DNA of 64,000 bases, taken from Hippopus hippopus (taxonomy: Eukaryota; Mollusca; Bivalvia; Cardiida; Cardiidae). The notes below the pieces were generated by a model. That model was not told the origin of the DNA. It worked only from the letters and a program-made list of their open reading frames with translations, and did not search any database. Positions 15,101 through 28,120 of the stretch are shown piece after piece. Numbering within the stretch: the first letter of the stretch is position 1; every line of letters begins with the position of its first letter. A program made the position numbers and the translations under genes. The stretch lies in contig OX328098.1 in NCBI GenBank assembly GCA_946811185.2, forward strand, positions 44,207,650 through 44,271,649, read 5' to 3'.

Positions 15101-18100
15101 TCCACTTTGATCTTCATTTTACAGTATTTCTTGCTTGTCCGGAACAGAATTTTGAAGTCTCAAGTCAAATTGACTTGAGACTTGGTAAACATGTGGGACG
15201 GGCATATCTTGCGACAATGTGCCACTCTTGTTTCATTATCATTTGGCCTTGACCCTCGATATTTGGTATTTATCTTCATTGTAGACCTTTACTGCTTAGT
15301 ACTAAAGTGAGCGATATAGGACCATCATGGTCCTCTTGTCTTATTTTGGTTATAGTTCACTATGAAACTATTATTATTTTTTCAAACAGCCACCTTTTTA
15401 CATGTTGGTAGATGGATAGGATAATATTTTAGTTATTCAAACAAGCAGGGTCAATCGTTGAAACTACCCACATCACAGAGCAAGTACTGGCTAAGATTTC
15501 CAAGAAGCATTTGTGGAGAGTGGTTTATCGTAAGCTGTAAGAACAGTCAATCAAAAATGAAAAGATTTATACTAAAAAGTTGCATATGACGAGCAAAAGA
15601 GTCTAATTTTGCCGATATTTTTTAGTTGTATAATTTGTCTTACTCTGTAAACTTGATATCAACCCTTATCCTTCTAAATTGAATAAATTTCCAAGCCAAT
15701 TGTAAAAACTCAAATATTGCTGTTTGAATGTATTTTTGGAGAAATATATCTCCTTTTCGGACAGAGTAAATGCAAGGTCAGACTGTAAATTATGTGCAGT
15801 CTGATTTTGTTCTACGCTGTTCGCTAAAAGTCAGTAAATCGCGCTTAGCAGCATAAAGGTTAACATTTTGTTTCAAACTTGATGTATAATTGTTTCAAGA
15901 AGTAAGGAGAAATGTAACAGATGTAATGTTAATGTTGAAAACTTCCTTAGAGAGAGAGAGAGAGGACAATGAATAGAAAGTCTGAATTTATTTTTGCTCT
16001 ATATTTCAAAACTATTTAGGCGATTGCGGTGTACCTCCAGCGGCCCAAGATGGCTATTATATCCTGACAGACACTGACAATACAACAGAGGGAGCAACAG
16101 CCGAACTGACATGTTGTGAGGGCTACAACACATCCATGACTGTCACAATTATATGTGAAGATACAGATCAAGGATGGTCTGATCCAGCAGAAACCTGTAC
16201 TATAAAAGGTGATTTCTTGACTGTAATTTTTATGCTTAATGAGATGTCCCCATTTGACTTTTGGAAAGAAATATCAACCTTCCAGATGACTTTTAGAAAC
16301 AGGATAAGAAATAATTATATTGATCTCTTACTTCACAGTTGCATTTTTGAACAGTTTTGCAGTTAATAGATAAAGAAAGGACATGAAAAAATGATTGACA
16401 AGTATAGATTGCTTCAACAAGTGATGGATTCTTGTCCCATTAGCCGTATAACTGAAAAAGAGTTCGTATTTTCTTCAAATATTTGTCCCGTGTGAATTTT
16501 AAGTTGTTGTTAATAGTAGGTCAGAAATAAATTGCTCAGTAATGGGTTGATAATTATCATTGAATATTCTATACAGTTTTGTTTTTTACTTTAGACCTTT
16601 TTGATGCTAGGGATGTCAGTTATTATGTGTGTGTGCATGTAAGTAATTTTTTCTTTTTTTTTATTTTTTTAAATTCTTGACTTTGTAGGTCAAAGTCAGA
16701 CAGCAACAATGTTCACTGTGAACGTGGTCCTACAATATCCAGTATCTTGCTTATCAATCAGATCGAAAAGAAATCAGTATTTCAAACAACAAATGAAATT
16801 ATTTTTGGCGTTGGTATTAGTTTTTTTGTGTTTATAATTAGTTATAAAAGGCTTTGTAAATGAACATTTCGTGGGCTTGATGCAGAAAGGAGTCAAGTGA
16901 CATTTTTACCAAAAATGAGTTAAATGCATTTTCTTACTTCTTTTAATGACTACTACATGCCTACAAAACAACAGCTCTAAATAACAAAGTTATTAACCAA
17001 TGTCTAAAGGGTACAAGTGATTTTTATCCAAATGTTGCATGCAGAAAGGAGTCAAGTGCCTTACTAGATATGCAGAAGGGGATCAAGTGACAGATGACTC
17101 CATTCTGCACAAACTTATACCTGTAGTCTGACCAATTTTTATGATACATGTACATTAAGGGTGCAAATGAAACACTACAAAACCAGATAATGTGAAATAT
17201 GATCAGGAAAATGACAAGAACTTCTATTTAGCGTTCCGTTAATTTACTTAGACTATGTTTACACCACCACTTTCAAGTTATGTCACTTTCTTTCTGATAA
17301 GTACATGTATCTCAATTTGTTCTAATTTGAAGGAAGACTGTTTTTTCTATTTATTATTAACCCTTAGACCAAGAGCTATTAAGTACACATTGAGTTGTTT
17401 CTGCAGACAATGTAGATCAAGATTAGAAAAAAATGTACTGTTTTGTAATCTTGGATCCACAGTGACTGCTACTGTATGAAATATTCAGTCAAAACATCTA
17501 TGAAATGACAGCAGTAAAAGCTTCTTCTTTCCTGAATGAATAATGTCTATTTGATTTATTAAGTCTTTCAGGGCAATCTTACACTTGAAAAAAAAAAAAA
17601 AAAAAAACTCTAATACTTGAACACTGGAGGAATATTGTGAAAAATAATAATTATATTAATTTTTGAGTTGACATGGAACCCAGAAATTTTTAAAATACTG
17701 AAAATCAGAAGAAAGTTAATGTTTTTGTATTATTCAAAAGATAAAAATAACCCTTTACCAAACGATTGCAGGTTTTAATGACCTTGGGAAGAAAGCCTTT
17801 TAAAAAACATTGTGGGAAAAGAAGAAAATGCTGGTAACCAGCATTTTCTCCTTTTCCCACAATATTTTCTAAGCTTTCACAGACAAATATCAGTATTTCT
17901 ACCACATTTAATTTTTCATCCGCACATGCTTTGAATTTAGACCAGTCTAAGATTTTGTCGTTTGGTAAAGAGTTAATTGTGTTTCTATGGTTTCACTCTA
18001 AATACTTTAGTAAACATGTATTCTAAATTTCAAAGAAATAATTTCTCTCATTAAAAAATAGAGGAAAATACATGACTGATATGCAAAGTGTACTTAAAGA

Positions 18101-21100
18101 TAGACTTCATGAGGGATGAGGAAGTCTTCACTCTCAAAAGGACACAAAGAGAAAGTAAAATGACCAGTTCATATTTGTTAACAGTTACATGTAAAAGTAG
18201 ATAAATAAATAAAGGAGTTAGAAGTAGAAAAATTATCCTGATGAAAGAATGCAGCCATTTACAATGATTGCTAATTGTCACATAGTTAGAATTTGCATCT
18301 AACTTGCCAGTTCTGAACTATGTCATGATAATGATTGTGAATGCATTACAGTAAGGACTAACAAGAGCACAGCATGTGGCTGCAAACCCTCAGCTGTAGC
18401 GGGTTTTAATGAAAAATCTAAGTCAAAAAAGGAACATAACTTTAAAATATCAAATATCCTTCCTTGTTTTTAGTGTAATATACCCATTACGAATTTTTTT
18501 ATCTTATACACGTTTGATATCACAATTATGTGACATCATTTTTGACATCATTTTGAACGTATTTCAAAACAGTGAATGGGTTTTATGTATATTAGTGCTG
18601 GTGCATCTGTAAATGGTTTTGAATCTTCTGATCTATTATTTGTGAAATATAGTTATGTGATAAAAAGAATCTGATATTCTTTGGGCGTTTGTGATAGAAT
18701 TTTATTAAACTCGTCAAGAAAGAATGTTATCAAGCTCGCCAAAGGCTCACTTAATAACATTTTTCCCTAGACAGGTTTTATAGAATTTTATCTCAAACAC
18801 CAACTCATATCAGATCCTATATATGTCAATAAATATTTGATGGTTACCTGCCCCCGATGCATGGGTTTCCCTTTCAGTAATTAATAATGGTCCCTGTTAT
18901 ATGGCTTCCCCTTTTAATAGTTAACAATTGATCTGAGTTTAAAATAAAAATCTTAAGTTATGACAAATATATTATAAAATGACAGTTTTTGCACCACGCA
19001 GAAGATAACAGACGCAAATGACGCTAGGGCTATGTCAATACTTCGTCGTTTTCTTTGAAAACAACAGCGCCAAAAAAAGGTTGAAACATGATGGCAAACA
19101 TTTTTTCTTTGAGTAGAAGCACCGGCATGTCCTATATGCAGAATGAACATTCCTGTAAAATGACCAACAACTCAAAGAGGGTATAATTCTTTAAGAAAGG
19201 AATTCTGACTTGTATGCTTAGTCTTTCTTCAAAACCAATGGAACATTCTTTGTTGCATGGTGCAATATTTGAGTGAATATATCTTATTATGATCTTTTGA
19301 TAATACAGGCACACTAGCAAGTAGAAACATTGCTTATAGTATTTCAATCGCCATTCAGATTTTAAATTGATTATTTTGAAATGTGTCAAAAGAAAAGGAA
19401 AGAGAAAAAATCTTAACACTTATGCTTTACTATACTTGAAATGAAGATTTGCAGTAGGACTTAGTTTCAAAAGTCAATTTCCTACAAGACTGGAAAGAAA
19501 CTATGCTTTTATTTTTAAAGTTGATGATTTTTTTTAAGTTTTGAAGCTAAGCACTTCAAGTGCAACCAACGGAATCAAAATGAACTGTCTCTGAGGTGAG
19601 GAGAGACCCGCTGTGCACGATTTTCATTTGATCAGATTTCATAGTTACAATTCATTTTTTTGAAATTCAATACAGAATCTCCATTTGCAAAGCAGACCAG
19701 CCAAAGAGAACATTGAAATACTTATCTTTTATACCCTAAAGGTTATTTCTTGGAAGCACAAAAGTTTGTGAATCGTTTTTGTTAAAAAGTTACAGAGGAG
19801 TTCAATCATTGCAACAAATGATCCGGGGCTAAAAGTCAAGGGGTTACAATACAGATTCCCAGCTTATTGTATCAGGATTAATTTGTCCTATGCAGCTGAA
19901 CAATGTTCTGACAATGTGAAAGCGGCATGTGGCTAAGAAAGTGTATAGTGTAAAGGAAATTCCAAGAATGCATGCAAAGATGCACAGGCTACTGCTATAT
20001 AACTGAAATAATTTTCAAAATATCATTTAAAAAGGGGGAAAAAACCATTCCTATTAATTAAATTGATGAAAAGCAGCGATACCAGCTAAGTATTTAGATG
20101 AAAATTCATGTATTGATTCGAATGATTTCACAGCGTAATCGAAACCTTTAACATGTTGTTTAACATGAGAATCTTTTTCAAAACAGACGTAAAAACTTGC
20201 ATTGCAGTTTGTATTCATTCCTTTGCTCATTTTGTACTCATTTCTGAACAAATACAATGCACTTGACACCTTTGTGCAAAACAAAAAAGAGCAAAAGCTG
20301 TACGTGCAGAAAGGTGTCATGTGAAAAAATCATCAAAATACAAAAAAAAAACTTGATTGTTAAATTAACAACACTTACGAGGGTTGTTCGATATGTAATG
20401 TGTATTGTACGATATCTCAAAAGCATTCGACTCAAATAGTGAAATGAATATTACATCCCTTCCAAGTATTCTCTGCGGTTTGAAATACATAATTTCAATC
20501 TCTGAATCCATTTCTGAAATGCGTCACGGTACGCTGATTTAGGTAGACCTCTGAGGCACTGACTGATGGCTGAGCCAAGTGGCTTGTCGGGACTTGTAAC
20601 GACGACCAGATAAGAACTTTTTAAGTTTTGGAAAAAGGAAAAAGTCGCATGGGGCTAGATCTGGAGAGTATGGTGGTGTGGCAAGACGGTAACCTTCTCC
20701 GACTTCAAAAATTGCTTCACAAGCTCAGATGTATGTGATGGAGCATTATCATGAAGTAGACGAACATGCCTAAATCCTGACACAGGGCGTCGTTTAAGAT
20801 ATTTCTTGACCTTTTTTAGTATAACATCTCGGTAATACCGACCTGTAACACTTTTGCCCTTCGGCACAGGAATTTGTACGGCTATACCATCACATGAGAA
20901 GAATATGCAATAACGAACCTTCTTTGTGCTTATGCTTCTTTTGGCAACTACAGGCCTTCTACCGTGTTTAGTTAGCCATATTTTGTTTCCAATTTTTCTT
21001 ACTGGTTCGAAATAGTGAACCCATGTTTCGTCACCAGTAACAATGTTTGCAAATTGTCTTTGATTGAATTTGGGAAACATTTTGAGCAATTGCTTAGCGG

Positions 21101-24100
21101 TTTGTACTCGTACCCGTTTTTGGTCATCTGTCAATATATGCGGTATCCATCTGGCAGAAGTCTTTCGTACTTTCAAAATACGCTTCAAAATGAAATGCAC
21201 CCCCGATAGCGATATGCCAACAGCGTTGGCAATATCACGAATCGTGTATCTGCCATCACTTTCAATTATTTCCCTGACTTTTGAGACATTTGCCTTGCCT
21301 GTTACAGTCATAGGTCGGCCAGATTTTGCCGCATCTTTGACGGACTCTGTGCCAGTCAGAAATTTCTTTCTCCAACTACGAACTGTCTCATAAGATACCT
21401 TATCAGACCCATAAACTTTCCCCAATTCAGTAAAAATCTGCAATACCGAATGACCAAGTTTTGTGCGAACTTTTATATAAGCTCTAATTTCTTTAATATT
21501 CTTAATCCGTTTCCCAACCATTTTTACAACAGTGGTCAACGACTAGCTCTATTGAAATGACTGTAAGTTTAAAACTATGTGGAGCTGAAGGCTCGTGTTT
21601 ATACCGTTAGAAAGGTATTGAATAGAACTATTCAAGCGTATCATCATCCACGAAATCGTGCAAAGCGTTATCGCGCTGTGGTACAATACACATTACATAT
21701 CGAACAGCCCTCGTATGTGTAAATAAACCTCATATGTATGCTTATTTTTAGCATCACAAAGTTTTAAGGTACAGCAGCTTTCTGATTTATACTAATCAGT
21801 CAAACCTATAACTTTGTTTTTCTCAAAATGTTAAAAATGTCACTTGACTCCTTTTTGCATCAAGCCCACGACTTGTACTCATTAACTCCTGACAGCAAAA
21901 TATGTCTTGAAAACACCTCCTTTTGAAACATGTAAATAATTTCTCGTTACCTTTTGTTTTACACTAGTTTTCATGTGTTAATCTTATAAATATTAATTAT
22001 CAATAACTATTAATTTTCTTCTCAGAATTGCATCTTTAAAATGTTCTTTTTTCAGAAAAATTAATATTTGAATGTCTCTGTTGGGATGCAAGTTGTGGAA
22101 ATGGTCTTTTTTAACTTGAATTTAAATCATCGATTCTTACATACTTTTCCATGCTTGGTGTCTTTTTCATTATGAAAAACATATTGTTGGACTAAACAAA
22201 GGATATGGGTAAATATTCAGTAACTTTAGAACACTTGATACTTGTAATCAACCAGAGTAATTTTATCTGCATGAGTTCTTGATACAAACACAGTTGCGAA
22301 TATATATACCTGCAGGACAAAACAAATAAGTTTTGTCATTAAACAGATTGTGGAAGTGTCCTACCAACAGTAGATAATGGAACATACGTGGCCAATGACG
22401 GGACAGAATTTGGAGATGTTGCAGTCCTTGTGTGTGATGATGGCTACACACCAATGTCATCAGAGACTTGTATTTCCTGTTTATATACTGGTTCCTGGTC
22501 TTCTCCATTGACTAGCTGTCTTCGTATGTATCACATTTATATGTATATATTCTTGTGTGTGGAGATGGCTACACATCAATTTCAATTGTGACTTGATTTT
22601 TCTGTTTAATATAGGACTCCTTGTCTATTACACTAATTTATAATCTGTACGAACCAAGCAGTATTTAAAAGCTTTTTTCGGCGTTTCAGGAACCAAATTA
22701 ATTAAAGATCAATTTCCCCTGACATTTTTAAGCTACGATAGCGAACATGTATAATTATGTAGTACACTAGTCCAACGCTAGTGCGCTGGTTCTTCCATTC
22801 AGAGTTGGAAACGACTGTTATCAGGCGTTTTTCATGTTGTTTAGTTCACGATCTCCGTGATGTCTGTAGTTAAGTATCAGTTCTGGTGTTTGGCGCTGTA
22901 TCCCTCTACCTTGGACTTTTAACGCCCCTACTAGGTAGCTTTTTGAAAGCATTGTGGGCAAGGAGAATGTGTTTGTAACCATCATTTCTCCTTTCTCCGC
23001 TTTGTCTTCAACCATTCAAAGGCAATCTCTTTATTTGAGCAACATTTAATTTGTCGTCTTCAACCTGTTTAAATATGGAAAATTCTAAAACTTTATCGTT
23101 TGGTAAAGGGCTTTGAGTCGTTTGTCAAGGGTAGGCTGTCTTTAAACTTTTTGTGGGCTGTCACTTATATTCATGACCCTCATGCCATCCATAAACTAAT
23201 AACGAATGAACAAGTAGTATGAAGCACAGTAAAGTCCAGCAGTTTTAAAAAATAATGTTAAATTCTGATAATGAAATGTATGAAGTATCTCGGAGCGCTT
23301 CTGTGTATAATTAAACTGAATTGTGATATACTTTTATTAATCCGATTCCAGGTAATTGCGGTGTACCTCCTGTGGCCCAAGATGGCTTTTTTATCCTGAC
23401 AGATAGTGACAATACAACCGCGGGAGCAACAGCCGAACTGACATGTTGTGAGGGCTTTAATACATCCATGACTGTCACAATTATATGTGAAGATACAGAA
23501 CAGGGATGGTCTGACCCAGCGGAAACTTGTACTGAAATAGGTGATCGTTTTGGAGTCATGTAACCGTTTACAATGAGATTCAAGCGATTAGCCAGTCAAA
23601 AATTGTTCAAGTCTAATATTTCCTATTTTTGTTTTAAAGAAACAGATACAATTTTCAGAAACAAAGATAAAACAACAGTTTATCATTTTGGGTAACTTCC
23701 TAGAAAAATGTATGAAAAGCCATCTCATTATTTAGGTTGCTACGCGCGACCCAAGGACCTTTTGCGGACAGTTGTAGATCAAGATCAGACCTCACAGACC
23801 GTGCAGTTTGATCTTGGATAAGGTGATATTTCCCCCAATAAATTTTGACACAGCAATATAAGGGTTTTTACTATCAACTTGAAAATTCCATTTTATTTAT
23901 CTAGCAGGTTAATGGTTGATATTTATTTATTGTATATTTCAAGAGCTGTAAATTGAAATCAATTTTAAGTTCGAATGTTAGTAAATAGGCTTTTGGAATC
24001 AGATCGAAGATAAGATTGCATGCTTTTTATGGTCTTGTCTTGATTTAAACTTTCTGCCAAGGCACATGAAGTTATGGTGGACATTGAGATATTCGTTCTT

Positions 24101-27100
24101 TCAATAGATATTGCTTTTGATGTTAATTTCATTTTATGTAATGGGCATCGTCATATGCATTTTCTAAAAATGCTGTTTCGATTTTTAAGCAGTATTAAAA
24201 AGAGGCTTACTCTTTCAAAATACAGAAATTTAAACTTGTCTAAATAAAAGCATTTGTAGGCAGCAAAGTAAAATGGCGTTCAATTGAACGGGCTTTCGTC
24301 TTTGAAATGATAGAGAACAATGTGGAAAAATAGCTTGCTTAACATAATTTATATTATCTTAATATCTTATATTTTGGTTACTTTCTGACAGATTGTGGAA
24401 GTGTCTTACCATCAGTAAATAATGGAACATACGTGGCCAATGATGGAACAGAATTTGGAGATGTTGCAGTCCTTGTGTGTGATGATGGCTACACACCAAT
24501 GTCAACTGAAACTTGTATTTTCTGTTTATATACTGGTTCCTGGTCTTCTCCACTGACAAGCTGTCTACGTGAGTATTATATATACATGTATTTTTACAAT
24601 TCTTTGGCCAGTAATGACAGAGTCAAATCAATATCCACCGAGACTTATATATCCTGTTTATTTACTGGCTTCTATTCTTCTCCAGTGACAATCTTCCTGC
24701 TTAAGTATCAAACTTATGTGATTGTATATGTCTTTGTATGTGCTAATGACAACATCAAAATCAGCTGAAAATTTTATTCCCTACACAGAGTTTTACTTAC
24801 AAGTTTCTGTGTTAGACGTAGCTACATGTATATCAAGATGAAACATGGGATAGTCTCGAAAATTTCAATTTGTGCTCCACGATTTAATAGTTCTGTGAAG
24901 CGGTCAAAATTATATTGAATAAAAACAGAAAAGCAACTCCAAAGTTAAATGTGTGTATGTGCAGAAATAATCAATTTTACAGCTATCAATTCTTAATTTT
25001 AACCACTCGAGAGAGTTTCAGCTTCCATGATAAGTTCTAAAACATAAGATGTTAATAGCGAGTGTGTCCTGCATTGAGTCCAACACAATTAGGCCTTGTT
25101 AAAGACTGGATTAAATGATCGTTCTGTGCTTAAGAAATAACATTCCACTTCGGTATGAGCGCGAGGCATAGGGCTTGAAGCGTTGTTTGTTGCCTAGGTC
25201 CGTCTTCGAACACGGATATACAGAACTTCCCAGAATTGCTCCATAGCAGACATCTGGCCTGTACGAAGGTCAAAATGTCATCTTTGCTTTGTTATACAAA
25301 CGTCATGCTGAACATTGCTACATGCGTTAGAGCCTTATCCTGTAAAGATATAACACTGCGAAATTTTCCATCGCACTTGGTACTACATAAGATATTACAG
25401 ACCTTTACAGTGATAAATTAAGGCATTGCTATTTTCAGCTCTCCTGGCCAAATGCCAGCAGAGCTTTTATCATGGTGTGGTTTCCATCTGTTCATCAGTC
25501 TGTTAGTCTTTTTCTTGTTTATACAATAAAGTTTGTTGTAGGATCTTTATGAAACTTGCACATTTTCTTAACATTATCAATAGCCTAGACCCTATTGACT
25601 TTGAAAGAAACCCGACGGTTAGTAAGGGAAATGTAGCCATTTGCATTTCTCGTTAACACAATTAAGTCACGATTTTGGGTTGGAATTTCGTCACACTTGC
25701 ATTTTTTTCTTTATATCATGAATAGCTTAATGGCTATGGATGGAAATGTAGCCATTTAAAGTTGAAAAGATACATTTCTTGTTTACGCGATAAAGTCTGC
25801 ATTTGTAGTTGGATTTTTGTGAAACTTGCCCAGTTTGTTCATTTCATCAATAGTTTGAACGGTAATGATTTGAAAGAAAATGCCATAATTAGTAAGGGAA
25901 AATTGGCCATTTAAAATTGCCAAAATTACATTTCTTGTTTAGACGATAAATTCCGCATTTCTGATACATTGATTGATTGATTGATTGATTGAATGGTATT
26001 TACGCTGCTTTCACTGTTATTTCAGTCATATCATGGCGACAGCTCACATATTCATGTATTTCCTTTGTTTCACCAGTACTGGGCTAGAGCTCTGAAGTGT
26101 CTGGCTGAAGGACAGCATATCTGATACAATTCGTTTGAAACTTGAACAGATTACTTGTGTTATTATGCTGTCTTAGCGGGTTCAAATCAAGTTGCATCAA
26201 TACCCTCCCGATTTTGTGTACGTTTGTTTTTTTTCCCTTTTGCATCATGATTTCATGATGTATGCTAGAATATGAGCAAAGAAACTGCTAGCAGAGCGAA
26301 TGAGGCCCTCAAGGGCTTCTAGTTTATAACCAGCCTGTCACCCAAATGAGGTAAATTGATTATGTGACTTTTTTTCCTGTATTTTGGGGCATTTAAATTT
26401 TATTAAGTTTCCACGTCTGCATCTGTATTTCATTTGCACTAATCATAACAGATTTAGATAACCAACAATCAAACAAGGTCACATATCTGAGAATGTTTTT
26501 TTCAGCATGATGGTGCTTTATTCCCAGCCTAAGACAACATACCAGTTATGTCACCAAGATATTGCTTTATTAGATATCGAATCTCATTGTAACTTGAATT
26601 CGATGAAATAATGATACACAAGAAGACTGAATGCATGCATTTTTCTGAAGGGTAAAGAGACTCCCATTTCAGTGGTATAATTCTAAGTGAATACGTCATG
26701 CGAAACCAGTTGTTTTTTGACATTACAATGTTTCAGTGCTAAATCCTGAAGACACCCAGGGCAGACAGGACAATAAATAAAAGCTTTTAAAGAAACAGTA
26801 ATTTCATTTTCGCTCTGTACTATAAAATCATATAGGTGATTGCGGTGTACCTCCAGTGGCGAAAGATGGCTATTATATCCTAACAGATACTGACAATACA
26901 ACAGAGGGAGCAACAGCTGAACTGACTTGTTGTGAGGGCTTTAACACGTCCATGACTGTCACGATTATATGTGAAGATACAGGTCAGGGATGGTCTGATG
27001 CAGCAGAAACATGTACCAAAATAGGTAATTACTCAACATTGTAAATTTTAAAACTTAGTATAATTTCACCTACTTGAACTTCGGAAAAACAAATCGGACC

Positions 27101-28040
27101 GTTTAGTCCTTAAATATTACTTTTCTTTTCATACTTTTTCATTATTCACCAGCTAAACAACAGCCCTTTTGAATGTTCAATTCGTTTTCGAATACCATTT
27201 TTTTACTCTCAGAAAGAATGAATTGTTCACTCAAACAGAACAGTAGTTTTATGTTTGTTCCTTATATTAAAATAGTGTATGGAATTCCCAATGTCCTAAT
27301 TAAGTGTTATAAACCTTATATTAAAAAAGTGTATGGAATGCCCAATGTCCTGATTGTGTACTATTAATCTTATTTTTTGTAATCCAGTCATACATATATC
27401 TCATAAGTGGGAAAGTTACCTACATGTACACACCTACCGTATATCGCTTAACACACATCGATCTATTGAACAGAGTTCGGAGATGTTGCAGTCATTGTGT
27501 TTGATGATAGCAACAAACCACTGCCAGCTCTAACTTGTATATCCTGTTTAAACTCATAGTCATCTAACTATTTTGTTTATTTACTTTCAGATTGTGGAAG
27601 TGCCTTACCAACAGTAGATAATGGAACATACGTGGCCAATGACGGGACGGAATTTGGAGATGTTGCAGTCCTTGTGTGTGATGATGGCTACACACCAATG
27701 TCAACTGAGACTTGTATTTCCTGTTTATATACTGGTTTCTGGTCTTCTCCGCTGACAAGTTGTCTACGTATGTTTCACATCGATATGTTGTATATTCTTG
27801 TGCACGAAAGTTGCAGCGTATTAACGTCAGCCGAAACTTTTATTTTCCAGCACACTTACTGGATTGTGGTAAAGCGTTAAAGGACCAAATCTTGAGCTTG
27901 AAATCCAAGTCATTTTCTCGCTAAAGCTATACCCACACGCATAGAAACTGTGCATAGAATTTCATGCTATTTTCCCGGGGATTCGTGAATGAAAGTGTTT
28001 AAGTGTGTTACCGAATTTAAGCTTATCTAATTTCCTACAA

Positions 28041-28120
<80 letters not shown>

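Larger units (their letters stand above)
16869..21870. mobile_element. 5-kb segment bounded by 39-bp inverted repeats
   Basis: The left end (16869-16908) starts CGTGGGCTTGATGCAGAAAG. The right end (about 21832-21870) is its inverted copy with one or two changes. The motif GCAGAAAGGAGTCAAGTG recurs inside at about 17036 and 17070, and with changes at about 20265 (inverted) and 20302. This arrangement suits a DNA transposon with subterminal protein-binding repeats. I see no transposase belonging to it and no clear target duplication; a mariner is nested inside. Confidence 0.55.
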
